A DNA stretch of 6,223 bases from Luminiphilus sp. (GTDB taxonomy: Bacteria; Pseudomonadota; Gammaproteobacteria; Pseudomonadales; Halieaceae), in NCBI GenBank assembly GCA_022425845.1, contig JAKMEU010000104.1, forward strand, positions 1 through 6,223. Direction: 5' to 3'. Every line of letters starts with the position of its first letter. Position 1 is the first letter of the stretch. Shown here piece after piece: positions 1 to 5,851 of the stretch. The notes beneath the pieces are model-generated. The model searched no databases, had not been told where the DNA came from, and worked only from the letters and a program-made list of their open reading frames with translations. A program made the position numbers and the translations under genes.

Positions 1-293
1 AGATTGAAGTCCGGGCTGTCGATTCCCAGAAAGCAGTCTGGCCGCCAGGCCAGCTGTTCCTCAAACACCTGCTTCCTGACACGCAGTAGCTCTGGGAGGC
101 GCTTCAATGGATCGACGATACCGAATACCGACAGGCGGTCCATGGGATGGCTGGAAACTAAACCCTGCTCACCTAGCCTGTCCCCACCAATACCTCCCAA
201 AACGAGGTCCGGATATCGACTGCGCAGCTCTTGGGCAACCGATGCCCCCAAAATATCACCTGAAGCCTCACCCGCCAGCACGCCCAGCCGCAT
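1..293 (-). CDS. lpxB: Lipid-A-disaccharide synthase LpxB, N-terminal part (runs off the window)
   Basis: LpxB is a peripheral inner-membrane glycosyltransferase (family GT19). It joins UDP-2,3-diacylglucosamine to lipid X to form the beta-1,6 disaccharide of lipid A. Only 97 complete codons are present; the family is usually about 380 residues. The fragment opens with RLGVLAGEASGDILGA, which carries the family's N-terminal GE(A/T)SGD signature. It continues through a glycine-rich GGIGGDRL segment, the FGIVDPLKRLPELL stretch (E. coli has MGIVEVLGRLRRLL) and ends in FLGIDSPDFN, matching E. coli VGIDAPDFN. I chose the ATG at 293 because GAGG lies 5 nt upstream and no other ATG is in frame just before it. 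This makes the N-terminus about 7 residues shorter than in E. coli. The lpxA stop is 17 nt upstream, so it is almost certainly co-transcribed. Identity is secure; the rest of the gene is not visible. Confidence 0.96.
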   Translation of the reverse strand, partial: MRLGVLAGEASGDILGASVAQELRSRYPDLVLGGIGGDRLGEQGLVSSHPMDRLSVFGIVDPLKRLPELLRVRKQVFEEQLAWRPDCFLGIDSPDFN

Positions 294-298
294 GACAT

Positions 299-304
299 CC
301 TCAC
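299..304 (-). promoter_or_regulatory. Ribosome-binding site for lpxB
   Basis: GTGAGG on the minus strand lies 5 nt before the ATG at 293, within the 17-nt lpxA-lpxB gap. It selects this ATG and argues against a longer N-terminus beginning inside lpxA. Confidence 0.7.
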
Positions 305-310
305 TGCGGG

Positions 311-1081
311 TCAGCGGACAATACCGCGTTCTGAACTGAGCAAGCTATCTACCAACTCCTGTACCTGTGGCGTCTCCTTGACCATACCCTCTAGCCGTTG
401 CAGCGCCGCGTCCAGGGTCAGGCCCTGTCGATAGACTATCTTGTAGGCACGACGCAGCTCGGCGATGGTATGGCTGTCAAAACCCCGCCGGCGCAGGCCC
501 TCCGCATTGATTGTTTTTGCTTCAGCGGGGCTACCGGCTACGGTGACGTAAGCGGGAACATCCTTACCGATTCCGGTCCCCATGCCACTGAAGCTATGGA
601 CACCAATTTTGCAGAATTGATGTACCAGGGTATACCCGCTCAGGATGGCCCAGTCTCCCACCACCACGTGGCCCGCCAGCGCGGTGTTGTTAACCAGGAT
701 GGTGTTGTTGCCGACAACGCTGTCATGCCCCACATGCACATAGGCCATGATGAGGTTTTGGTTGCCGATCTGGGTAATGCCGCGATCCTGAACAGTTCCC
801 CGATGAATCGTGACATTCTCTCGAATAATATTGTCATCCCCGATGATCAATTCAGTGGGCTCATCGTGGTATTTCAGATCGGGAGTCGCCTCACCCACCG
901 TACTGAATTGATAAATATGATTCCTTTTGCCGATGCGGGTAGGCCCCCGAATAACCACATGGGGCTCAATGATGGTCCCCTCTGCCACGGAAACTCCGGG
1001 CCCAACCACAGAGTAAGGCCCTATCGTCACGCCATCGGCGATGTCGGCTTCCGGATCAATAATGGCAGTCGGATGAATCAC
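311..1081 (-). CDS. lpxA: Acyl-ACP--UDP-N-acetylglucosamine O-acyltransferase LpxA
   Basis: LpxA catalyses the first step of lipid A synthesis in the cytosol: transfer of a 3-hydroxyacyl chain from ACP to the 3-OH of UDP-GlcNAc. The 256-residue protein is close to the family length (E. coli 262). Residues 1 to about 185 are hexapeptide repeats of a left-handed beta-helix, followed by an alpha-helical C-terminal domain starting near AEGLRRRGF. Gap-free alignment with E. coli (offset 6) places the catalytic His125 at H119 in YVHVGHDSVVG. Asp74 and Lys76 fall at D68 and K70 (PDLKY), His144 at H138, His160 at H154, and Asn198, Glu200 and Arg204 at N192, E194 and R198. The acyl-length ruler residue, Gly173 in E. 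coli, is M167 here, as in Pseudomonas aeruginosa, which uses C10 chains. The start is GTG; the next methionine is residue 112, inside the helix, so no ATG start is possible. There is no clear Shine-Dalgarno, and the fabZ stop is 3 nt upstream in the same frame, so translation probably depends on coupling. Confidence 0.98.
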   Translation of the reverse strand: MIHPTAIIDPEADIADGVTIGPYSVVGPGVSVAEGTIIEPHVVIRGPTRIGKRNHIYQFSTVGEATPDLKYHDEPTELIIGDDNIIRENVTIHRGTVQDRGITQIGNQNLIMAYVHVGHDSVVGNNTILVNNTALAGHVVVGDWAILSGYTLVHQFCKIGVHSFSGMGTGIGKDVPAYVTVAGSPAEAKTINAEGLRRRGFDSHTIAELRRAYKIVYRQGLTLDAALQRLEGMVKETPQVQELVDSLLSSERGIVR

Positions 1082-1087
1082 GGCTCA
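1079..1087 (-). other. fabZ/lpxA in-frame junction: TGA-GCC-GTG
   Basis: The fabZ stop codon TGA (1087-1085), one sense codon GCC and the lpxA GTG start (1081-1079) follow each other in one reading frame. No good Shine-Dalgarno precedes the GTG. Translation of lpxA therefore probably relies on ribosomes finishing fabZ. Confidence 0.8.
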
Positions 1088-1519
1088 ACGATTGGCACAA
1101 AGAATACTGGCCGAAGCGCAGAGCGCTCCGTCTACTTCCGACCTGACATCAAACTTCCAGACGCCTCGGCGCTCACTCACGATGCTTGCAAAGAGATCCA
1201 CGCGGTCTCCGGGAACACAGGGTCGTTTAAACCGTAGCCCGTCAACGCCTACGAGGTAGTAGATCGAACCATCAGCAGGCGTTTTATCCATTGTTTTGAA
1301 ACCCAGGATTCCCGCAGTCTGAGCCATTGCCTCGACCAACAGCACACCGGGAAAGACCGGCTCGTCGGGAAAATGTCCATCAAAATAGGGTTCGTTGATA
1401 CTCAGGTTTTTGTAAGCGTGAATCGACTCACCCAGCTCAATCGAAACGACGCGGTCCACCAACAGAAACGGGTAGCGGTGGGGCAGGTGCGCTCTTATCT
1501 CGGCAATACCCATCGTCAT
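1085..1519 (-). CDS. fabZ: 3-hydroxyacyl-[acyl-carrier-protein] dehydratase FabZ
   Basis: FabZ is a cytosolic hot-dog-fold enzyme that dehydrates 3-hydroxyacyl-ACP to trans-2-enoyl-ACP in fatty acid elongation. It therefore competes with LpxA and LpxD for the same substrate, which gives meaning to its place among lipid A genes. The protein has 144 residues, a normal length. The N-terminal LPHRYPFLLVDRV motif (12-24) and the active-site segment GHFPDEPVFPGVLLVEAMAQ (48-67) are intact. The catalytic His is H49 and the Glu is E63, the same numbers as in the P. aeruginosa enzyme. RFKRPCVPGD (96-105) is the usual second conserved block. The ATG at 1519 overlaps the lpxD stop as ATGA and has GGGGAG 8 nt upstream, inside lpxD. 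A second in-frame ATG at 1513 is possible but would sit 14 nt from that site. The overlap suggests translational coupling to lpxD. Confidence 0.98.
   Translation of the reverse strand: MTMGIAEIRAHLPHRYPFLLVDRVVSIELGESIHAYKNLSINEPYFDGHFPDEPVFPGVLLVEAMAQTAGILGFKTMDKTPADGSIYYLVGVDGLRFKRPCVPGDRVDLFASIVSERRGVWKFDVRSEVDGALCASASILCANR
1516..1519 (-). other. lpxD/fabZ ATGA stop-start overlap
   Basis: The fabZ ATG shares bases with the lpxD TGA in the sequence ATGA. GGGGAG (1528-1533) lies 8 nt upstream within lpxD. This arrangement is typical of termination-reinitiation coupling between adjacent cistrons. Confidence 0.85.
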
Positions 1520-2559
1520 GAGTCCATCTCCCCGTCCGGGTTCGCTTCCGCCAGCTGTTTTTCCAAACTCGCTACCCGGCGCGCAAGCGTGGCCAATTGC
1601 TCAAAGCGCACCGCATTTTTGCTCCAGTCACGGTAGGGCTGTATGGGCGTACCTGAGGCATACAGTCCCGGTTCCTCCAGAGACTTGCTGACCCTACCCT
1701 GACCATTGACGTGAACGTTGTCGGCAAGGTGTATGTGATCACCTACGCCCACCATCCCCGCCAGTGTACAGTCCCGGCCAATGACCGTGCTGCCACCAAT
1801 ACCGGTACAAGCGGCTATGCCCGTTCGCGCACCAACGGTCACGTTATGGCCTATATGAACCTGGTCATCGATAATCACATTGTCTTCCAAAACCGTATCC
1901 TCCAACGCGCCTCGGTCGATCGTGGTGCCGGCACCAATCTCAACGCGATTACCAAGCTGGACACCGCCTCGCTGTATTATCTTCACCCACCCTTCCTCTC
2001 TGGATGGCGCGAAGCCAAATCCGTCGGCGCCCAGGGTCGCGTTGCCATGGATAATACAATCCTCGCCAATAATAACGCCGTGATAGATCACCACGTTGGG
2101 GTATACCCGCGTGCGACTGCCAATTCGCGAATGATGGCCCACGTAAACCCCAGCCCCTATGGTTACGCCCTTGCCAATCACGACCCCCTCTTCCAGCACC
2201 GCATGAGGCCCGATGGAAACTCCCGAGGCCAGGTCCACCGAAGGGTGGACGATGGCTGAAGGGTGTACCGTCTCCGGGCCTTCAGGTCGGTCGTCAAACA
2301 GCTGGCTGATCTTGGCGAAACTCAGGTACGGGTCGTCGCTCAAAAGGGCAGTACCGGGCCAGTGTTCAACCCACTCCTCGCGAAGAATAAGAGCTCCAGC
2401 CCGAGTCTTCGAAACCATGGCAAGGTGGTTCTTCTTCACGACAAAGCTGAGCTGATCCGCCTCAGCCGTCGCGAGGGGCGCCACGCCAAGGACCTCTACC
2501 TCGGCGTCACCTCGAACAACAAGGTCGAGTCGCTCCGCTATGTCACCCAGCTTCAGCAT
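1516..2559 (-). CDS. lpxD: UDP-3-O-(3-hydroxyacyl)glucosamine N-acyltransferase LpxD
   Basis: LpxD carries out the third step of lipid A synthesis, N-acylation of UDP-3-O-acyl-glucosamine from a 3-hydroxyacyl-ACP, in the cytosol. The 347-residue protein matches the family (E. coli 341). It has the N-terminal uridine-binding domain (about 1-98), a left-handed beta-helix of hexapeptide repeats (about 99-290) and a C-terminal helix (about 313-340). Catalytic His239 of E. coli aligns to H238 in HIGHNVTVG, and His276 aligns to H275. The conserved NVTIYH-like (NVVIYH), GADGFGFAP and EIGAGTTIDRGAL blocks are present. The two methionines lining the acyl pocket in E. coli (288 and 290) are Q287 and R289 here, which is unusual. 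The ATG start is 12 nt from the skp stop. The ribosome site is weak: GTGAAG lies 10 nt upstream, overlapping the skp stop. Translation is probably coupled to skp. Confidence 0.98.
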   Translation of the reverse strand: MLKLGDIAERLDLVVRGDAEVEVLGVAPLATAEADQLSFVVKKNHLAMVSKTRAGALILREEWVEHWPGTALLSDDPYLSFAKISQLFDDRPEGPETVHPSAIVHPSVDLASGVSIGPHAVLEEGVVIGKGVTIGAGVYVGHHSRIGSRTRVYPNVVIYHGVIIGEDCIIHGNATLGADGFGFAPSREEGWVKIIQRGGVQLGNRVEIGAGTTIDRGALEDTVLEDNVIIDDQVHIGHNVTVGARTGIAACTGIGGSTVIGRDCTLAGMVGVGDHIHLADNVHVNGQGRVSKSLEEPGLYASGTPIQPYRDWSKNAVRFEQLATLARRVASLEKQLAEANPDGEMDS

Positions 2560-2571
2560 GGGAAAAGGACT

Positions 2572-3093
2572 TCACTCGTCAGCAGGCAACTGGTTGAGCT
2601 TATCGGTCACCTTGGCCGTAATGCTGTAACCCAGATCGGCATGGATAACCGTTTGTTGCTGTAGCAGCAGTCCGATCCCCTCCGTCGTGATGATGTCACT
2701 AAGGACCTGTCGTGCTTTGGGTGCCAGTTCCTGAAAAACGAGCTGGGCGTTCTGCTGCTGCATGGTCTGCAGTTTTTTCGCCACGTATTCCAGATCCGAA
2801 TTTTTGCTGGCCATCTTCTGTCGTGCAGCGACCATCTGATCTTCGCTCATTGCCGCCTGGTCGCGCTGGAAATCCTGCACCAACTGATCCAACTCCTTGC
2901 GCAGAGCTTCAAATTCATCCTTGTCGCTGGTGAAGTCCTCATTCTCTTCAAACTCCGCCAAGCGTTGCTGTGCAATGTCGGTTTGTAGAATAGCCTCTTC
3001 GAGATTTACCACCGCAATCTTTCCCTGAGCGAGGGCCAAACCGGGTAGCGCGACCAGCACCACGGACAACAACAACTTAGTAATTGACTTCAC
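2572..3093 (-). CDS. skp: Periplasmic chaperone Skp/OmpH family
   Basis: Skp is a periplasmic trimeric chaperone that holds unfolded outer-membrane proteins on their way to the BAM complex. The 173-residue protein starts with a Sec signal peptide: MKSITK, a hydrophobic core LLLSVVLVALPGLA, and an ALA cleavage site after residue 22. The mature protein opens with GKIAVVNLEEAI, like E. coli DKIAIVN, which forms part of the trimerisation body. A long Gln/Glu/Lys-rich helical stretch (about 45-125) gives the tentacle coiled coil. The C-terminal LGYSITAKVTDKLNQ matches E. coli VKDITADVLKQV and returns to the body. The start is GTG, supported by AGGGGAG 6 nt upstream and by the need for the lysine-bearing signal N-terminus; no better ATG exists. 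The mature chain is strongly acidic (about 15 Lys/Arg against 27 Asp/Glu by hand count), unlike the basic E. coli protein. Its position between bamA and lpxD is the classic one. Confidence 0.96.
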   Translation of the reverse strand: MKSITKLLLSVVLVALPGLALAQGKIAVVNLEEAILQTDIAQQRLAEFEENEDFTSDKDEFEALRKELDQLVQDFQRDQAAMSEDQMVAARQKMASKNSDLEYVAKKLQTMQQQNAQLVFQELAPKARQVLSDIITTEGIGLLLQQQTVIHADLGYSITAKVTDKLNQLPADE

Positions 3094-3099
3094 GACAAA

Positions 3100-3106
3100 C
3101 TCCCCT
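3100..3106 (-). promoter_or_regulatory. Strong ribosome-binding site for skp (decides the GTG start)
   Basis: AGGGGAG on the minus strand lies 6 nt before the GTG at 3093, inside the 27-nt bamA-skp gap. The near-perfect Shine-Dalgarno and spacing make GTG the convincing start of Skp. They suggest that this chaperone is translated independently and efficiently. Confidence 0.85.
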
Positions 3107-3120
3107 AACAGAACGTAAAT

Positions 3121-5742
3121 TTAAAAACTTCGACCCAACGTAAACTGGAATACTTCCCGTTCATCGATCTCACTGGCGTTGAGTGGTTTGGCCAAACTGA
3201 ATGTCAGCGGACCGAAGCCCGACAACCATGTGACACCCACTCCCACAGAGTACCGCAGCTCTCCCGCATCGATATCAAAGCAGTTGACCTGATTACTCCG
3301 ACAATTGGTATTGAAAACATTACCAATATCAAAGAAGAAGGCCGACCGTAAGGAGCTTCTGTCCTTGATAAATGGCATGGGGAACAGCAGTTCGGCACTG
3401 CCCTCCGCCAGCACGTTACCCCCAAACGGATCCGGACGGGAGGATATGGGCTGCACCACAATCTTCCCGGTCCGGGGATCAACAACATATCCGAAGTCAC
3501 GACCTGTTGGCCCTCCCACCTGAGTGGGGTTTCCACTTTCATCAATCTGCGTAACCGGGGCGTTGGAAGTGTAAATGAGGGGTGGCGTACTTCGCGGCCC
3601 CAGCGTGTTGGCTTCATAGCCTCTGACAGAACCGAATCCGCCAGCGAAAAAGTGCTCATAGAAAGGCAGCTCACTGGTATCGCCATAGCCTCCGCCGTAG
3701 CCCAGTTCCCCGCGCAAATGCAATGTAAACTCCTGGTAGAGCGGCAGGTAAATCTCGCCCCGGTAGGTCAGTTTGTAAAACTCCAGGTCGGAGAAGGGGA
3801 CCGAAACTTCCAGCGCCACAGACTGTGACACACCCCGGGTGGCGAGCTGACCACGGTTTAACGTGGACTGCAGCCAGGAGCCGGTAACCGTAAAGTTGAG
3901 GTATTCATCCCCGTTCAGATCCAGGAACCCCAGCTGCTCCGGTATGGTCAGGGCCGTAATCGGTAGCTCGCTGATGGGACGTAAAACCTCGGCCGCAGAG
4001 TAGGTGCCGTCAGCCTGCAGAGTGCTCTCATACCAGCCTTCTACAAAGTCTTCCAGGCGTGGGCTGGCCTTGATCTCCTGCACAGCATACTGACCTGCCG
4101 TAATCTTGGTGTCGGCCACCCCGAAAGAGAAACCCAGGCGTTGGGTCTCACTTATCGGATAGCCAAAATTCATATTTGCACCGACGGTGTCGGTCGTGTA
4201 ACTCGCCACGTTGATTTCTGACAAATCGGTCTTTCGGTAGAAGATACTGAAACCCCGACTGACTCCGTCCTCGGTGAAATACGGGTTGGTGTAGTTAAGG
4301 CTGATGACATCCTGATAACGGGAGGAATTGAGGCTAATACCCACTCTTTTACCCGTGCCCAGGAAGTTATTCTGCTGCAGGTTCAGGCCAAGAATCAGTC
4401 CCGCGTCCTGGGCGTAGCCAATACTGCCACCGATAGAGCCGAACGATTGTTCCTCAACCGAGTACTCGACATCGATTAAGTCATCGTGGCCCGCAACCTC
4501 CTCGGTCTCGACCTCAACGGTCTTGAAAAATCCCAGACGCTGAAGCCGCACCCTGCCCTGCTCGATGGCCGCTGCGGAGGCGGGTGCCGCCTCCATTTGG
4601 CGCATTTCCCTGCGCAGAACGTCATCAGCGGTATCGAGATTGCCATTGAAGTCTATGCGCCTGACGTAGGTTCGCTTGCCGGGGTCGACAAAAAATTTAA
4701 TTTTGACTTTCGCACCGTCCTCGACCTCGGGAATCCCGGTGACGGTCGCGAAGTTATACCCCTCGTTACCCAGTCGCCGGGTCAGGTAGTCTTCGGTGGT
4801 GGTAACCAGCGCCTGGGAGTAAACCTGTCCCTCTCGCACCAGGAGAAATCGCTCCAGATCGGATTCAGGTAATACAAGGTCACCGGAAAGCCCTACTTCA
4901 CTCACCGTAAACCGCTCCCCTTCACTGACATTCGCGGTGATGTAAACAGCTTCCATGCCAGGGGAGATGGCTATCTGGGTTGAGTCAATATTGAACTCCA
5001 GATAACCCCTGTCGAGATAGTAAGAACTCAGCGCCTCGAGGTCAGACGTCAACTTTTCCTTGGAGTACTTGTCGTCACTGGTGAAAAAAGAGAACCAGCC
5101 GGTCGTCTTGAGTTCAAAGACATCCCGCAAATCATCATCGGTGTAAATCGTGTTGCCAACCACATTGATATGTTTGATGGACGCCACTGTGCCCTCGTTG
5201 ACGTCGATGGCGATGGAGACACGATTTCTGGGTTCGGGAATAACCTCAGCTTCAATGCGAGCGTCATAACGGCCCTGGAGAACGTATTGGCGCTGCAGTT
5301 CGAGCTGCATACCTTCAAGCGTGGAACGTTGAAATACATTTCCAACGGACAGCCCCGCTCCCTTGAGACCATCCAGCAACGCCTCGGTTTCGATAGCCTT
5401 GTTCCCGTCGATAGTGATCTCACTGATGCTGGGCCGCTCCGCCACCGTGACCACCAGCACTGAACCATCCCGGCCAATCGAGATATCGTCAAAATTTCCC
5501 GTAGCAAACAGGTTTTTCGCCGCGGCGCGAATGGAGTAGGTGTCGGCAACATCACCGACGCCTACCGGCAGCGCCGCGAACACACTACCGGGCGAGATGC
5601 GTTGCAAGCCCTCAACCCTGATGTCACTGATCGTGAAGGCATCGCCCTGGGCACTGGCCTGCAGAGGAAGCCAGAGCGACAACGCCAGTAACAGCAGGGA
5701 TAAAAAGCGCCCTGCCGGGTTGATACTGTTGATGGACTGCAT
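3121..5742 (-). CDS. bamA: Outer membrane protein assembly factor BamA (Omp85)
   Basis: BamA is the core of the BAM complex, which folds beta-barrel proteins into the outer membrane. The 873-residue precursor (E. coli 810) has a signal peptide at 1-31 (core LLLLALSLWLPL, cleavage ASA|QG). Five POTRA domains follow at roughly 36-103, 104-184, 187-275, 278-356 and 358-433, then a 16-strand barrel from about 436. POTRA5 keeps VLRREMRQMEA and RLGFF, the region that contacts BamD in E. coli. The loop-6 VRGY signature is at 706-709 (E. coli VRGF). The chain ends in FQFTLGRSF, a proper terminal-Phe barrel signal. Extra length lies mainly in barrel loops near 546-612 and 710-775. Its only two cysteines are C814 and C821. 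The frame stays open 47 codons further upstream, into the rseP end. I chose ATG 5742 because it directly precedes the signal peptide and has GGAGAG 11 nt upstream. Confidence 0.97.
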   Translation of the reverse strand: MQSINSINPAGRFLSLLLLALSLWLPLQASAQGDAFTISDIRVEGLQRISPGSVFAALPVGVGDVADTYSIRAAAKNLFATGNFDDISIGRDGSVLVVTVAERPSISEITIDGNKAIETEALLDGLKGAGLSVGNVFQRSTLEGMQLELQRQYVLQGRYDARIEAEVIPEPRNRVSIAIDVNEGTVASIKHINVVGNTIYTDDDLRDVFELKTTGWFSFFTSDDKYSKEKLTSDLEALSSYYLDRGYLEFNIDSTQIAISPGMEAVYITANVSEGERFTVSEVGLSGDLVLPESDLERFLLVREGQVYSQALVTTTEDYLTRRLGNEGYNFATVTGIPEVEDGAKVKIKFFVDPGKRTYVRRIDFNGNLDTADDVLRREMRQMEAAPASAAAIEQGRVRLQRLGFFKTVEVETEEVAGHDDLIDVEYSVEEQSFGSIGGSIGYAQDAGLILGLNLQQNNFLGTGKRVGISLNSSRYQDVISLNYTNPYFTEDGVSRGFSIFYRKTDLSEINVASYTTDTVGANMNFGYPISETQRLGFSFGVADTKITAGQYAVQEIKASPRLEDFVEGWYESTLQADGTYSAAEVLRPISELPITALTIPEQLGFLDLNGDEYLNFTVTGSWLQSTLNRGQLATRGVSQSVALEVSVPFSDLEFYKLTYRGEIYLPLYQEFTLHLRGELGYGGGYGDTSELPFYEHFFAGGFGSVRGYEANTLGPRSTPPLIYTSNAPVTQIDESGNPTQVGGPTGRDFGYVVDPRTGKIVVQPISSRPDPFGGNVLAEGSAELLFPMPFIKDRSSLRSAFFFDIGNVFNTNCRSNQVNCFDIDAGELRYSVGVGVTWLSGFGPLTFSLAKPLNASEIDEREVFQFTLGRSF

Positions 5743-5851
5743 CAGGGGATGTTCTCTCCAAGATAACCCCGGCCCGAAGGCACGACGGGTTGCGAAACCA
5801 TGTGAGTTACCGAACCTTGTGCGGTAGCTCCGCCGGCGTATAGCGTCTCCA
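5743..5851 (-). other. rseP-bamA intergenic leader (109 nt)
   Basis: This is the longest non-coding gap in the window. On the minus strand it holds two very short inverted repeats: GGTT-TCGC-AACC and GCC-TTCG-GGC. The second has a UUCG tetraloop but only 3 base pairs. Neither is followed by a U-run, so there is no terminator. I looked for a sigma-E type -35 (GGAACTT) in the gap and the visible end of rseP and did not find one. No sigma-70 pair with acceptable spacing is apparent either. The gap stays open in the bamA frame, but that peptide (MPCIMISAGC...) does not resemble BamA. Confidence 0.6.
5754..5759 (-). promoter_or_regulatory. Probable ribosome-binding site for bamA
   Basis: GGAGAG on the minus strand sits 11 nt before the ATG at 5742. 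The spacing is longer than ideal, but it is the only purine-rich site near the signal-peptide start. It supports that start over the 47-codon upstream extension. Confidence 0.6.

Noticed and set aside
4..339. Plus-strand open frame of 111 codons at the window start
   Set aside because: It is the reverse of the lpxB N-terminus, whose GE(A)SGD and IDSPDFN motifs are clear on the minus strand.
398..1237. Plus-strand open frame of 279 codons antisense to lpxA and the end of fabZ
   Set aside because: It is opposite well-supported genes. It is long because lpxA and fabZ share a frame, so their complementary frame stays open across both. The protein has no family features.
1711..2259. Plus-strand open frame of 182 codons inside lpxD
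   Set aside because: It is antisense to the hexapeptide repeat region, whose repeated GC-rich codons leave the opposite strand open. No recognisable domain.
3204..3686. Minus-strand open frame of 160 codons inside bamA in another frame
   Set aside because: It lies wholly within the barrel-coding region of bamA, which keeps its own frame through to a proper terminal Phe. It has no domain or ribosome site.
5775..5815. Short inverted repeats in the rseP-bamA leader as a terminator or riboswitch
   Set aside because: The stems are only 3-4 base pairs, there is no U-run, and no known riboswitch core was recognised.
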